DNA from: Cryphonectria parasitica EP155
Lineage: Eukaryota > Ascomycota > Sordariomycetes > Diaporthales > Cryphonectriaceae
NCBI RefSeq assembly: GCF_011745365.1
Contig: NW_024468910.1
Location: 248,001 to 312,000, forward strand
Direction of reading: 5' to 3'
Length of the DNA stretch: 64,000 nt
Below, one piece after another: positions 33,165-43,622 of this stretch; the stretch's first letter is position 1; the number at the start of each line of letters is the position of its first letter. The notes under the pieces were generated by a model that saw only the letters and a program-made list of their open reading frames with translations, did not search any database and had not been told where the DNA came from. The position numbers and the translations under genes were made by a program.

Positions 33165-34028
33165 AGTAGGTTCCTTTTATTTGTTAGGAATATCCGCGTT
33201 CTGCCTATTTCCGTGGCTACTGTTGATTCGTAGCTACAGATCGTATGCCGTCGGCGACGATCTGGTCGCCAGATACTGCAACGGTTGCCGGCTGGCAACC
33301 GGGTGCAATCGGGCCGAGATAGATAGCGATAAGGACAAGGCACTTAGCCATGGCAGCCCTTCTGGCTGGCATTGGCGATGGCTTCGTTCTCACGATACAT
33401 CAACCAACGGAATAAATCTACCTGTTAACCAAGGCAGTACTGCTTCCCTACGTTAAGGTGCAGCCCTAAGACCCTACCAACAATAAAGCTTATTAAGTTA
33501 ATAAGATATTTAAAAATAAAGATTTATTTTTAAAATTCTATTTCTTATTATATATTCTTTATTTATTAACGGAATATTATAAAAATAGTATTATTATAAA
33601 GCTATTTATTTCTAGTATTTTATATGTTTATTTATTGCTTATAATATATATGCTTATAGTCTAAGCCTTTTGTAGTCAATAAGCTGGGATGGTCATCAGT
33701 TATACTACAGTTGTGATAGTCAGTGGTTCGTTGATTCTCTCTAACTAGATCTATAGAGAGAATGCCAGTATAAATACTGGCGAGGGCTCCCTTCACCATT
33801 GTCTGTCAAGATAAAGGATCGCTGTCTATCTGTTTGCTTCACTGCTTAGTCCATTGCTCACTAGAGTCACTGTCCTTTCATCGCGAGTGAAGAGTGCCAG
33901 TCACGGCAAAGGGGCGGACCCCTGTGTGCTTACCACACCTTTACATCTTACTAAACAGCAAACATTATGCTGCAACAAAATTGTAAAGAGCTATAGTGCT
34001 ACTAGTCGACATCATTTCTAATCTCACG
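33165..34028. other. AT-rich spacer with possible old LTR promoter
   Basis: 33480-33660 is extremely AT-rich. At 33730-33790 a dyad TTCTCTCTA...TAGAGAGAA is followed by GCCAGTATAAATACTGGC, a dyad containing a TATA box. A segment from TGTGATAG (33712) to TTTACA (33945) could be a solo LTR of another family, but no flanking duplication was found. No gene. Confidence 0.4.
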
Positions 34029-35691
34029 CTATACAGGCGGTGGTGATAGCAGGGACCCGCTTTGCAGGAGGCTTGTCATCCCCTGCTCCTTGGAACCGCC
34101 CGAGCTGGGTGGTCCCCGCCTTCTCCTCTTCCTCACCCCGCGCGAGCCGGACGGAGACATGCCGCCGGACCGCCTTAGCCTCGCCGCCGTGCTGCCACCG
34201 CCCGGGCCGTGCCCATGGCTGTCCTTACCTCCCCGGGCCCCGGCAGCCGCGGTGCCAGGCCGTGCTGCCGCCCCGGCGACCTGCTCCCAGACCTGCTCCG
34301 CCAGAGCCTGCTCAGCCGTCGGGCGGTCGGCGGGGTCCCACGCTAGCATGGAGCGGAGGAGAGCGCCCAGGCCGTCGGGCATGCGGCCCTGCAGGGCTAT
34401 TACGTGCTCGAGGACGGCGCGGTGGTTCTCGGGGCTGGACATGGGCCCCGTCCAGCCGCGCGGCCCAAAGGTGGCCAGCATGGAGAGCCCCAGGCTAAAT
34501 ATGTCGATGGCGCTAGTGTAGCCCTCGGGCCTCCCGACTTCGGGTGCCGTGAAGTCGGGAGGGCCGAGAGCCGCCAGCTTACCCCTGGTGCCGACCTTGG
34601 ACTTGCCGTAGTCGCAGATGGCGGCGTGAGGCGGCTGCCGTGAGAAGACCAGCAGGTTCCTGGGGCTAATGTCCCTGTGCATGATGCCCCTGGCGTGCAG
34701 GTTCCGGAGCCCCTCCAGCACCTGGCGAAAGAGCGACAGCCTCGTGGCCAGGGGCACGTCCTGCCACGGCATGCCGTCGAAAGACCAAGGCGCGTAAGGC
34801 ATGACGAGATACACAGTCTCGAAGGCGAACTGGAAACACGGCGGGGACTAGCCGTGCCCGCAACACCAGGACTTGAGAGGCATGAGCCCGACTGTCTGCG
34901 CGGGGATCCTGGACGCGATGTCGATCTCGTTGTTCACAACGCCGCTGTCGCAATCGCAGCAGTAGATGATCTTGCAGGCTATCGGATCCCCAGACCTCCT
35001 ATCCACGCCAGCTATCACAACACCGAAGGCGCCCTTAGAGATGATGTGGTGCAGAACGACATTCCTTATACACTGGTGTTCGGGGCGGGGCAGGACGTCG
35101 AGGCGGCCATGCCCTCCTCCTCCTCCTCCCTCTAGATCCCACTGCTGATACCACTTCCGCATGTATTTGTCGCGGGCGGCTGCGTAGGCGCTCTCGTTCT
35201 CGACGGCAAGGGTGAGCACAAAGTCCAGCGGGCCAATTCGAAGGTGGTTAGTCGTCATGTGGAGCACGCACGTCTCAGAGTACTGCAGCTCGACATCGGC
35301 GTTCCCGTCGGCCTGCAGGTATACGATTGGATGATGTTCATTCGTATTGCGCAGCACAAGAGCGCCGGAGCGCGGGTGGATCGAGATCCTACAGACCGTC
35401 GTCCCCTCGAGGAGCTGTGATCTGGTCGAGCCGATGGGTAGGTCGACATATGGAGGTTTCGCCCCTCGCTTCCCGACCACTCAGCCGCCGCCGTGGCCCG
35501 AGCCGCCGTTTGTATCCCAGGGAGAGGACGAGCTGGTATCTCGACTGCGCGGCCCGCTCCGTCGATGTTGCTACCGCGGGGTTGATGTGCACGTTGGGGA
35601 GCTGTGGGTGCTTCTTGAAAAGGGATGCCAGGCACTTCTGCGCCGCTGCATTCTCAGGCGTCAGCGTTGCGAAGACAAACGGCGCAGGCAT
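34029..35691 (-). pseudogene. FHA-like domain Ser/Thr kinase (frameshift and stop)
   Basis: Starts at the ATG at 35689-35691 (MPAPFVFATLTPENAAAQK...SRYQLVLSLG). A one-base frame change in a GGC-rich tract near 35490 is needed to reach VGKRGAKPPYVDLPIG and the FHA-like region (CRISIHPRSGALVLRN...MTTNHLRIGPLDFVLTLA). The kinase N-lobe reads ISKGAFGVVIAGVDRRSGD, IACKII. A TAG at 34848-34850 follows, then VYLVMPYAPW, MHRDISPRNLLVF (HRD), AICDYGKSK (DYG for DFG), FTAPEVG. The tail is Gly/Ser/Arg-rich. A fungal accessory kinase family; divergent from the disordered protein at 35966. Probably inactive here. Confidence 0.8.
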
Positions 35692-35965
35692 GATTGCTGA
35701 TAGCGATGATGGTGATGATGTCGAATGGCACTATCCCCTCTGCAGCAGGAACGAGGCGGCTAGGGGCCCCACCTGCATATTGAGCTAGTCAGCGACTGCC
35801 CCGCACGGGCCAGGCTTGGCTACCACCTCTCTTCCTCTCTTCTGTACTGCATCTCAACCCTTTCCCATACATCATCTCTAAACTTCGGCGCTGCAGGCCT
35901 GACAACCTGATCAATTTCCATCATCACCATCAGAATATTACTCATAACATTGCCGTTCCGTCATC
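35692..35965. promoter_or_regulatory. Divergent promoter interval, cassette 1
   Basis: 274 bp between the kinase start and the disordered-protein start, with no ORF. Short CATCATCACCATCA-type runs near 35918 and pyrimidine-rich tracts resemble fungal promoters. The same arrangement is seen at 48830-49343. Confidence 0.5.
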
Positions 35966-36976
35966 ATGGAATACTGTTCCGACCAGCGCTCCGACGAGTC
36001 GGAGGACGAATACTTTCAGAGGTGGAAGGATGCCCGCGACACTTGGCGCCAGCAGTATGTCGACGCCTACTACAAAGCAAAGGCGGCAGGGCTGCGACAG
36101 CTGGCCTCCATCAGCGACGGCCAGTCTCCCAACGACATAGCACACGTAATCATGCTCATCGAACAAGACATCAAGATCGATGCAGGGCTGGCGAGGCCCG
36201 AGGACTTCGAGCGACCCAGAACGCCGCCCCTGAGCATCTCCGTCCCTGGCAGGTCCCTCAGCGAGGTCAGCGTGCCGCCCGAGCCCTTCGAGTCCTGGGC
36301 AGCCACGCCGCCGCCGCTCCCCTCCCCACCGATCGATGCCACTGCCGATCCGACCTGTGCCCAGCGCGACCCCGTGCCCAAGAGAAAGAGAGACGAGGAC
36401 GATGAGACACCGGCCAAGAAGAGAAGGATGACACAGACAAGACCAAGCACAACGCGCGGTCAGAGAAAGAGAGGCCGCGAGGAGGAGGAGGAGGAGGTCA
36501 CACGCGCCACGCGCGCCAGAAAGAGGACGAGGAGGACAGACATGCGCGCGCAGCCAGTAGCATCACCGCCGCCGGCTCGCGCGACGTCGGGCCACAAGAG
36601 GAGACGGAGGCCTGATGATGATGATGCCCACGACCACGAGACGCAGGCCTCCCAGAAGCCAGGACGGCAAGGGCCAGGGCCCAAGAGAAGAAGAATCGTC
36701 GAGAAGACAAGCAGTGATGGTCGAGGCCACGGCACAGGACAGGCTGCTGCTGTTGCTGCTGCTGCTATAATGTCGTCGTCATCCTCCTCTCGGGTCACCC
36801 GCGCACGGCGCCGGCAGCTGTCGGGCACGGATACCCAGCTCCTGCAGCTCGGACAGCACGGCCAGGTCGACGTGCAGGAAGAGCGGCCAGCCAGCACCAG
36901 GTTAGAGGCCGGGACTAGGGCCAAGCACAAGATCGACGCCGCCACCAAGGGAAGACGTTGGGCCGGGGCGAGATAG
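35966..36976 (+). CDS. Disordered, basic nuclear-type protein, cassette 1
   Basis: 336 residues, no intron needed. Residues 1-75 are acidic and helical (DEYFQRWKDARDTWRQQYVD, DIAHVIMLIEQDIKID); this is the only ordered-looking part. The rest is low complexity with several nuclear-localisation-like runs (PKRKR, KKRR, KRRR). Near residue 275 comes SRVTRARRRQLSG, then QLLQLGQHGQVDVQ, a motif shared with the protein at 47282. Function unknown; DNA/chromatin association is only inferred from composition. It probably works with the divergent kinase. Translation is intact here while the kinase is broken. Confidence 0.68.
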   Translation: MEYCSDQRSDESEDEYFQRWKDARDTWRQQYVDAYYKAKAAGLRQLASISDGQSPNDIAHVIMLIEQDIKIDAGLARPEDFERPRTPPLSISVPGRSLSEVSVPPEPFESWAATPPPLPSPPIDATADPTCAQRDPVPKRKRDEDDETPAKKRRMTQTRPSTTRGQRKRGREEEEEEVTRATRARKRTRRTDMRAQPVASPPPARATSGHKRRRRPDDDDAHDHETQASQKPGRQGPGPKRRRIVEKTSSDGRGHGTGQAAAVAAAAIMSSSSSSRVTRARRRQLSGTDTQLLQLGQHGQVDVQEERPASTRLEAGTRAKHKIDAATKGRRWAGAR

Positions 36977-37054
36977 AGTATAAAGTAGGCTCTGAGGGGG
37001 TGATCTGCCGTACAGGTCGGGCCTGAAGCCGGAGTGGTGGGCAGCGGGCGAGGG

Positions 37055-37200
37055 CTGCGTGTGCTGGTCATCCTGACAGGGTTGGGTGCAGCCAGTGATG
37101 CTTCGACTTGTCGCTGCGGGCCCAGGGGGCGAGCCTGGCCTCTGATGTTCGTGTACCGGTCATCCTGACAGGGTCGGGTGCAGCCGGCGACGATCATCCG
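37055..37200 (+). repeat. Two copies of a 3'-flanking repeat (GTCATCCTGACAGGG)
   Basis: GTCATCCTGACAGGGTTGGG at about 37066 and GTCATCCTGACAGGGTCGGG at about 37158, each followed by TGCAGCC, 92 bp apart, downstream of the cassette 1 protein. Three further copies lie downstream of the cassette 2 protein, in the same orientation relative to the gene. Confidence 0.85.
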
Positions 37201-37484
37201 CATGCCTCTAGGTTCTGCTCCTCAGATGCCGGGAGGGTCTCGAACATAGCCTCTTCATCCTTCTGTTGAATATACATCCACATTACCCAACAGGCATACG
37301 AGATTGATATCACAGACATAGGATGGTAGAGTGCAGACTAGATATAGCCAGAGTAACCTGTTCCCCAGAGGAGAAGCCCCTCTGAGAGTCCTACAATAGA
37401 ATGGTGTGCTGTCTTGGCGCGCGTTATAACACAACCCACACATGGTGGCCCGTGCATACACCACCGCCGCGCCAGAACTCTATA
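37201..37484. other. Spacer with possible LTR relic
   Basis: A segment starting TGTTGAATATACATCC (37264) and ending CGCGTTATAACA (37432) has TG...CA ends and could be a solo Copia-like LTR. Flanking five-base duplications do not match, so this stays unproven. No gene. Confidence 0.35.
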
Positions 37485-37935
37485 CCCGTGGGCACTAGCC
37501 CTCCTGGCCCACCTACTCCGTTCCTCCGTAGTGGGTGCCAAAAAGGGTGCCCGGCCGGAAAGTGGCCCACCTGGTTCGGAACTCTTTTGTATGGGGCTGC
37601 CAGCCAAATCAAGCTGCTATGTCAGTATTTGACTATTGAACTATCGACTTTACAATACCCACGATGTTGAAAGTAAACAAATCCTTGGTGTTTTGTATCT
37701 ATAGACCGCTAAGCAGAGGCGGTGATGAGGATATATCCTCATCGTCGCCCTTGTCGTCGATATCCTCAGAGCTGTACCAGGCCTCTTCATCCAGGCCATC
37801 TTGCCCTGGCTTAGCATCTTGCAATGCTATATTTAACTGTCTATCTGCTTGCAGCAATGCTGGATCAATATCTCGTAGAGGGTGGTCTAGGCCAACCCCT
37901 AGGCCAGATATATCGACATCGCTGGAAACAGAAAA
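37485..37935 (-). mobile_element. Truncated copy of the pogo-type transposon (3' end)
   Basis: Begins after a TA with CCCGTGGGCACTAGCCCTCC, the same TIR as at 7380. Then a minus-strand transposase C-terminus, about 37700-37935, reads DVDISGLGVGLDHPLRDIDP, LLQADRQLNIALQDAK and an acidic end (DDKGDDEDISSSPPLLSGL). It aligns with 7800-7980 but has far fewer RIP-type changes. The rest of the element is absent beyond 37935. Confidence 0.82.
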
Positions 37936-38090
37936 AATATACGAAACCGTTCCACTAAATTTGGTATACTACGGCTCTCCGCATGCTCTGGGGAGTACAC
38001 CAAATTTTTTCGTATATTTAAATCTATAATCCTAGGATGCTCATTCAATTGCCAGCCAGGGAGTGGAACGGTTAAAGAATCAATGGAGTG
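37936..38090. repeat. Small inverted repeats at the transposon break
   Basis: AAATATACGAAACCGTTCCA near 37935 and its degenerate inverse (CGTATATTT near 38014; GTGGAACGGTTA near 38060) can form a hairpin-rich segment. It could be a MITE remnant that caused the truncation. No TSD identified. Confidence 0.45.
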
Positions 38091-38221
38091 GGTGCACGGA
38101 CCTTGGAAATCAATAAGCTAGTCCATATTCGGTTAGCGTATATTGGCGTTCCATGTTACCTCGCAAGCTCATGCTCATTTCATGAATAGCGAGATGGCGA
38201 GACAATCCATTCTTTATAAGC

Positions 38222-39438
38222 ATGATGTGCGATCCTAATATCTTTGCAGTGCTGAGCGCGCATGATCGGAAGAACAGGGCAGGCAGTGCCTTTAAGCTAG
38301 AGCACAATTCGAAGTGGTTTTGCAAAGCAGCTGGGGGTGTTGCCGCGGAGCCCATCATCAACAGTCGCCAAGCTACGCCCGCAGACACAGAGTCTGACGC
38401 CACCGATGAAGCCGGCGCCGTTGACCGCTTGGTTGTGTTCTTTGATAAGCTGCTCACATTGGACAATCTCCAGAACGGACTGCAGCTGGGCACAAACCCG
38501 ACTTCGTCTCATATTCTTCTAGGATATCGTGGAACTAAGGGAATCAGCGACAAGCAGGTAAGCCAACTACTACCACTACTAGTATATGAATATACAATTG
38601 CATATTTTTTATTAATTCGAAGTTAGTGTAATATTACTGTAGACAAGGCCTATCATATCTGGCTGCACGATTATGAATCAACCCACGGCACGGCAGTCGG
38701 TCAAAATGGCCAGAACCAAACAGAGGTACGGAGGAAGGAGACGTGGATCCTGGCATACTCCCCTGGCAGTAGGGATGTCTTCGAAGAGAGGACAATCCAC
38801 TGTGCTAGTCTTGCAATCAAGATAGAGTTTCCAAACCACGAAATGGCACCCTCTCGTTATGTTGAGAACTTACGGGCGTTCGTCAAGAAGTGCCAGGAAG
38901 CAGCTGAGAGAAGCGAGGTGGAACCTTCTGGCATCGAGGCGCTTGGCTTGGACAGCCAACCGGCAACTCAAGCACCCAGTGAAGCTCCGACTCCGCGTGA
39001 AAGGCTCATATATTATAACATCCAGCAGATTGGAGAAGGTACATTTGGTCGAGTGCATAAACTCATCAAGGCGCGGGACGGGAATGTTTTCGCGGCCAAG
39101 ACCTTCCACCCTCCGTCCAGCAAGAACAAGAGGCGGTGGCAGGAGCCTGATCCCAAATGGCTCATCAAAATACGAAGAGAATTTAGTCTTATGAGAGATA
39201 ATCCTCATGTAAGTACATTGCTATAAGTATATCAGCTTTGATAACAATATTAACTTTCCTCTAGCCGAATGTGATACAGGTGTTTGAGCTTCGAGAAACC
39301 CCAACGCCCATGATTATTATGGCCTACTTTCACCTTGGAAACATCGCCGATGCGAATATAATTGATAACGATAACTATGTTAGCGCCTTCGGACAGATAC
39401 TCGATGGCTTGATGCAGCAAGACATCTCCCTGGGCTGA
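38222..39438 (+). CDS. FHA-domain kinase truncated to the N-lobe
   Basis: Three exons: 38222-38557, 38627-39208, 39265-39438; introns 38558-38626 and 39209-39264, both GT-AG and in phase; 363 residues. Residues ~68-175 are an FHA domain (LQLGTNPTSSHILLGYRG; ESTHGTAVG has the FHA core). Residues 242-350 are a kinase N-lobe: IGEGTFGRV glycine loop (246-254), FAAKTF with Lys270, a helix-C Glu near 297, and a hinge around MIIMAYFHLGN. The text stops at LDGLMQQDISLG, where HRD and DFG should follow, so the catalytic lobe is lost. It might bind phosphopeptides but cannot phosphorylate. Confidence 0.72.
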
Positions 39439-39632
39439 CTCGAAGCGCCGTTCCTCCGGGGGCCCGCAAATGCAGCACTGACCGGGGGTAGTGCGGCTTA
39501 CGTGCTGTGGCTCGGGCTCGGGTTGCTCCAAGCCTTGCCTAATCCAGCGCCCAACACATAGGGTTTTGGACTACGACTCACGAGCACCGAGCAGACCACC
39601 CGCCCGCGTGCGGCCACCACGACGCAGCCAAT

Positions 39633-40517
39633 ATGGACCTTCAAGTTATTTTCTATCAACCGGACCAACCAGATCGCCCTTTTGAGGAGCCACCTCGCAG
39701 GACCCAACCGGCCTCCCAATCAAGGTGGGAAAAACTTGCCGAGCGAGTATGGCGAGACAGAGGCTGCCTGAAGCGTTTGGAGACGAGCAGCATCGTAACG
39801 ATGCTCCCAAAGGGCCGCAACGATGACGCCTACCAGGCAGCTGTTGAGATGGCAAACAATCCTGGCCCAGGGGAACGGACGATCCAGCATCTTCTCCTCC
39901 TCACTCTTTGCGATGTCCTCTTCCTATCGGGCCAGACAGCTTCAGAGGACCTGGACACTATTATCAAGTCGTTTGTGAAGAGCGGACAACCAAAGTACCT
40001 GGACAAGCTCAAAAGGGGGGCTAGGACGGCCAATCAAGTGATTGTCGCATGGGCTGGAGGCGGCACAGGGGACGGCACTCTATCCCGCCTGGACCGCGCA
40101 ACGCAGGCTGTTATGCAAGGTATGCTAGACCACTCACGCAGTCATGTGTAATTACTTTGCTGATCCTTCGCAGCCCGTCTCCCTGTCTCACAGTGGGCAA
40201 TTTTGAGCGAGTGCAGCGGCAAAGTTACCGAGCACATCGCATCGAAACCCTTACCAGAGATAGTTGGCAGCACAGATTCTCCGCTGCTGATTCCTAATAT
40301 TTTGTCCTACTTGACGAAGGGCTCTTTGAGGTAGATTCCCGCTGCCTAGTTCCGAAGGGACCAGTTAGTTGATGGCTGACCTGGCAGATTTCAAACTATC
40401 TGCCGCTGTCTCAAATACGGTGCCGATCTTGCGCTGTTGGCGGCATCTGTCCCCGAGTACGTTGGAATTCGCGCCTCCGCTGTGGAGACCGTGGACAAAG
40501 AGCAGGCGGGGGGGTAA
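39633..40517 (+). CDS. Hypothetical protein, three exons, intact
   Basis: Exons 39633-40119, 40174-40330, 40388-40517; introns begin GTATGC and GTAGAT and end GCAG and GCAG; all phases agree and give 257 residues ending in TAA. It is predicted to be soluble and helical: WEKLAERVWRDRGCLKRLE, ERTIQHLLLLTLCDVLFL, then WAILSECSGKVTEHIASK, LLIPNILSYLTKGSLRF, QTICRCLKYGADLALLA. No signal peptide or membrane segment. Not recognised. It occupies the place where the C-lobe of the upstream kinase would be expected. Confidence 0.6.
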
Positions 40518-40875
40518 TGAGGAAGGCACATAGTCATAAGATCTGCTACATCAGGTCATAAGTGCGACCATGGGACAACGCATGGCTGGATCCGTGCGGC
40601 GCAATTTTACCGTATTGCAGGCTGCTGGACGGCAAATTCCGGAACACCTCTGTCCACCAAGCATTGTCCCAAGCTTACGTACCCTCCGTGGGGTTCCGTG
40701 TACCTCCTGCTCCTGGAATAGAATGCAGAGGGCTGTGGCGGTGAGAAGTTTGCACGAATTACTAGCACAATCTCACCAACGGAGAATTCAAACTCCTCCC
40801 GCCCTGCCTGCCTGGACCAACATACCCAAGCCATGCCATTCCCCTGTGCCATTCGTCCACATCTAAAGACTTAAC

Positions 40876-41139
40876 ATGTCTGACGATATCACCCCGTCTG
40901 CTATTGCTGCCTTGACTCCACTGTCTGAGCTGGCGGCTCAGTCAATTCAGGTCCATCGTGAAACCTATCAGTGCCTCGATGGTTCCAATTCCTGTTTTCA
41001 CCTGCTGCACGGCATGGGCCTTCTACCCCCCAACGGCTTTGTATTTGGTACAGAATATGCCGACTTTCTGCTGCCCGAAATGGGCGACGCTAACTATGGG
41101 AGAGGCTGTTCTCTCATGATCGTAAACGGGTCTCTTTAG
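40876..41139 (+). CDS. Small hypothetical protein (87 aa)
   Basis: ATG in CTTAACATGTCTG context. Reads MSDDITPSAIAALTPLSELA, then CFHLLHGMGLLPPNGFVFG and GRGCSLMIVNGSL. No family recognised; it may be the first exon of a longer, decayed gene (a possible further exon after CACAATAG near 41198). The rest of 40518-41650 has no supported gene. Confidence 0.35.
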   Translation: MSDDITPSAIAALTPLSELAAQSIQVHRETYQCLDGSNSCFHLLHGMGLLPPNGFVFGTEYADFLLPEMGDANYGRGCSLMIVNGSL

Positions 41140-41664
41140 TTTGAAGAAGCAGTACATCAATCTTGTTCGCTTTTCATTACCTCATTTTCACAATAGTTGC
41201 CCTTGGGAAACCTACTGGAAACCTCAGAGCGTGGCCCAACCTCTCGGTTCGACTTGAAATGCCTCACGCCTGAGTCCCATACTAGCTTCCAGGTCAGCAG
41301 GACCAGAGTGATCCGTCGGGCATGCATGGCCTACTGCCAACCCATGAAAACGGAAAAGCGCGAGTACAAGAAGGCCCCGTGCAAACCCACCGATGCAGCC
41401 CGGCCCCATCCCAGCTGCCTGGCAGGCTGCTGGTCACACAGACCAGCTTCTGTGTATCGAAGCACACCAACCTGTTATTTCATTCACTAGAACTTCAAAA
41501 TGCCTGTCATTATAAGAGATTCAGTCAAACTAGCCTCTGCCGTAAACCTTGGTCATTACCTACAGGTGTATTCCAAGCGTGTCGGCCGGATCTACCGCAA
41601 ATTGGATGACAGTCACCCATTTTAATCAAAGCTACTGGCGTAGGGTTGGCAGGTGTCAAACATT

Positions 41665-42510
41665 CTATCTAAAAAAAAAATAAAAAAAAAGCGATTGTAC
41701 AATACTAGCACCCGTTTTGGTGTCCAACCACAGCGTGAGCACGACATTCCTGGATCTGTCACGAGGAACGGTCAACTTGTGGCAGTGGGAGGTATCGCTG
41801 TGTGCGTGCATAGACCCCAAAAGTGCCGAATACATGGACCCGTACAGCATGTTTCCCAGGAGGATTTGCATCGCGCTCATCCTTTCCTCGCCCAATCTTG
41901 CTACCGTAAAACTCAAAATCCAAGTCGGAGTGAATGTTCGTCCCGCCCTGTGAGACGTATCGGCGTGAGCCAGAAATCCCGATATCGACTCCATAGATGT
42001 TGCCTGCAATGAGGCTGACAGCCTTGGTCGTTGATTGCAACCGCAAAAGAGTAGCAGTGCTCGAGCGAGCCCCCGTCGGCATGTGCCCGTGGCGTGGTTA
42101 TTATGACCCTGGCAAGGCTCTGCGTTCCAGCTCCTTCATACTCAACGACGGCCCCAAGACGGGGGAATTGACATGAGAATACCTCCAGTGAGGGATTGAA
42201 ATACACAACTTGATCATTGATCCTTCTAAATTGGGTGCTTGCCCCTAAGCGCCCGCTAGACGACGGCTCCGTCCACGCGGAAACCAGAGGCTCAGCAGTT
42301 TGGAAGGCACTGAAGGCGGTATCGACCAGGTTGAATTCGGGGGAGGACTGGACGACATCGAAGTTCCCAGACGCCGGAACCGCAGAATGCTGGCGCACCA
42401 ATGCCCCCTGGTCCTCGAAGTGAATGTCGTTATAGCTGATGGTGCGGCGAGGATCGTCGATGCTTCCGAACACTGTGATCTCCGTCAGCACTGATCACCC
42501 GGAGCTCGGT
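41665..42510 (-). pseudogene. Hypothetical beta-rich protein, frameshifted
   Basis: Minus-strand frame from 42510 (MTELRVISADG) shifts near 42470 into ITVFGSIDDPRRTISYNDIH, FNLVDTAFSAFQTAEPLVSA, DQVVYFNPSLEVFSCQFPRL, and shifts again near 42030 to NIYGVDIGISGSRRYVSQGG, SDLDFEFYGSKIG, VHVFGTFGVYARTQRYLPLP. Beta-strand-like alternation. Not recognised. Both shifts suggest a pseudogene, unless small introns explain them. Confidence 0.45.
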
Positions 42511-43027
42511 CATTGAGACCTACAATCTTGAGCTTTACTCGTAAAGTACTCGCGGGTTCTCTGCTCAAGTTTTCCAAGAATCTTGCTGGCCACACGGTGA
42601 CGTTTCGCTCGGTACCCATTCCGCAGCTTGTATATTGTGTCTATGCAGTTGTTTCGGTTGTAGCGGTGGTATTTTCGCTCCGCTCGCCAGCAAGTCACAG
42701 CCAAAGCAAGCCATGGAATCAGACCAGCACTGAGGAATAAGTCCTCAATTGACCCTTTGGGAACGTTTTCATAATAGCGTTTACTTTGAAAACCTGGGGA
42801 ACCAGACTGCTTGGCTTGAAACTTAAATTTCCATTTGATTGCACATGACTTCGACCATGGAGGGTTTCTCGCGGGGGTTCAAGATCGATTCCATATTGTA
42901 GGTAGGTTGTGATGGATCATGGCAAGCTGACAGTGTAAGAAGGAGAGGTTGAGTAGTGAGGAGGTTGGGACGCATAGCATCCGACACAACCTTGGAGGGT
43001 GGATCAGGTCTGTGAGCGCCATCTCAT
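42511..43027. other. No gene recognised
   Basis: Contains a short minus reading MESILNPREKPSMVEVMCNQ (about 42890-42830) that looks like a gene start but ends after 23 codons. Nothing else supported. Confidence 0.35.
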
Positions 43028-43450
43028 TTACACCTTGCAGATGCCAACGCCCCCGAGGTACACCTCAATACCCTCAGGCACTATAGCTTGTCCATCACAA
43101 ACGTCATGCTTCTCAAAAGGAATCAATGTCTGGCTGGATGAATAGACCCATACATAACAACCTCTCCAGTACACATTTTGTCCTTTTCCAACGATCCACT
43201 TGCCTCCTAACTCTGTACCACCTGTGTCTGGTTGCAACTGTTGGGACAAAGGCTCAATAATAAACTTGGTAGCCTACAAGTAAGTCAGAGATGTTCCTAA
43301 ATGGTACAAAAGAGACTTACCATCCTGTGTAAACGTCCAAGGGGCCTGGGGGTGCTGACAACCTGGTGATTGTCTAAGCATATGTTGGTTGTTGAGGTTT
43401 CTCACTGTGCAGCTTTGCGTCAGCTTGAATGATAGCCCATCTTGTTTATG
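43028..43450 (-). CDS. Hypothetical protein exon(s)
   Basis: The last exon (about 43308-43028) reads FIIEPLSQQLQPDTGG, GKWIVGKGQNVYWRGCYVWV, CDGQAIVPEGIEVYLGGVGI, stop. A GTAAGT donor near 43322 and TTGTAG acceptor near 43272 indicate an intron, but the upstream exon frame is uncertain because phases disagree. Two or more Cys and Trp/Tyr-rich strands; could be a small secreted or lectin-like fold. Not recognised. Confidence 0.4.
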
Positions 43451-43462
43451 CATATCGGCTAT

Positions 43463-43612
43463 AGAGGGTGGTGGGTCGGCCGCAGTAGAGGATGGTGGAT
43501 TGGCCGTTGTAGAGGGTGGTGGGTTGGCCGCAGTAGGGCCGTTATAGAGGGTGGTGGGTCGGCCGCAGTAGAGGATGGGGGATTGGCCGTTATAGAGGGT
43601 GGTGGGTTGGCC
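43463..43612 (-). repeat. 24-bp minisatellite (8-codon unit)
   Basis: Tandem unit GGTGGTGGGTCGGCCGCAGT plus AGAG, about six copies with one 11-bp disruption. On the minus strand it encodes alternating NPPPSTTA / NPPSSTAA / DPPPSI. It directly abuts the MITE at 43623. Confidence 0.85.
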
Positions 43613-43622
43613 CGATTTAGTA

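Noticed and set aside
36460..37203. 247-codon minus-strand open frame
   Set aside because: Antisense shadow of the GC-rich low-complexity gene at 35966-36976; no motif and no start context.
37264..37432. Solo Copia LTR
   Set aside because: TG...CA ends only; no target duplication and no second copy in the window, so kept as a note.
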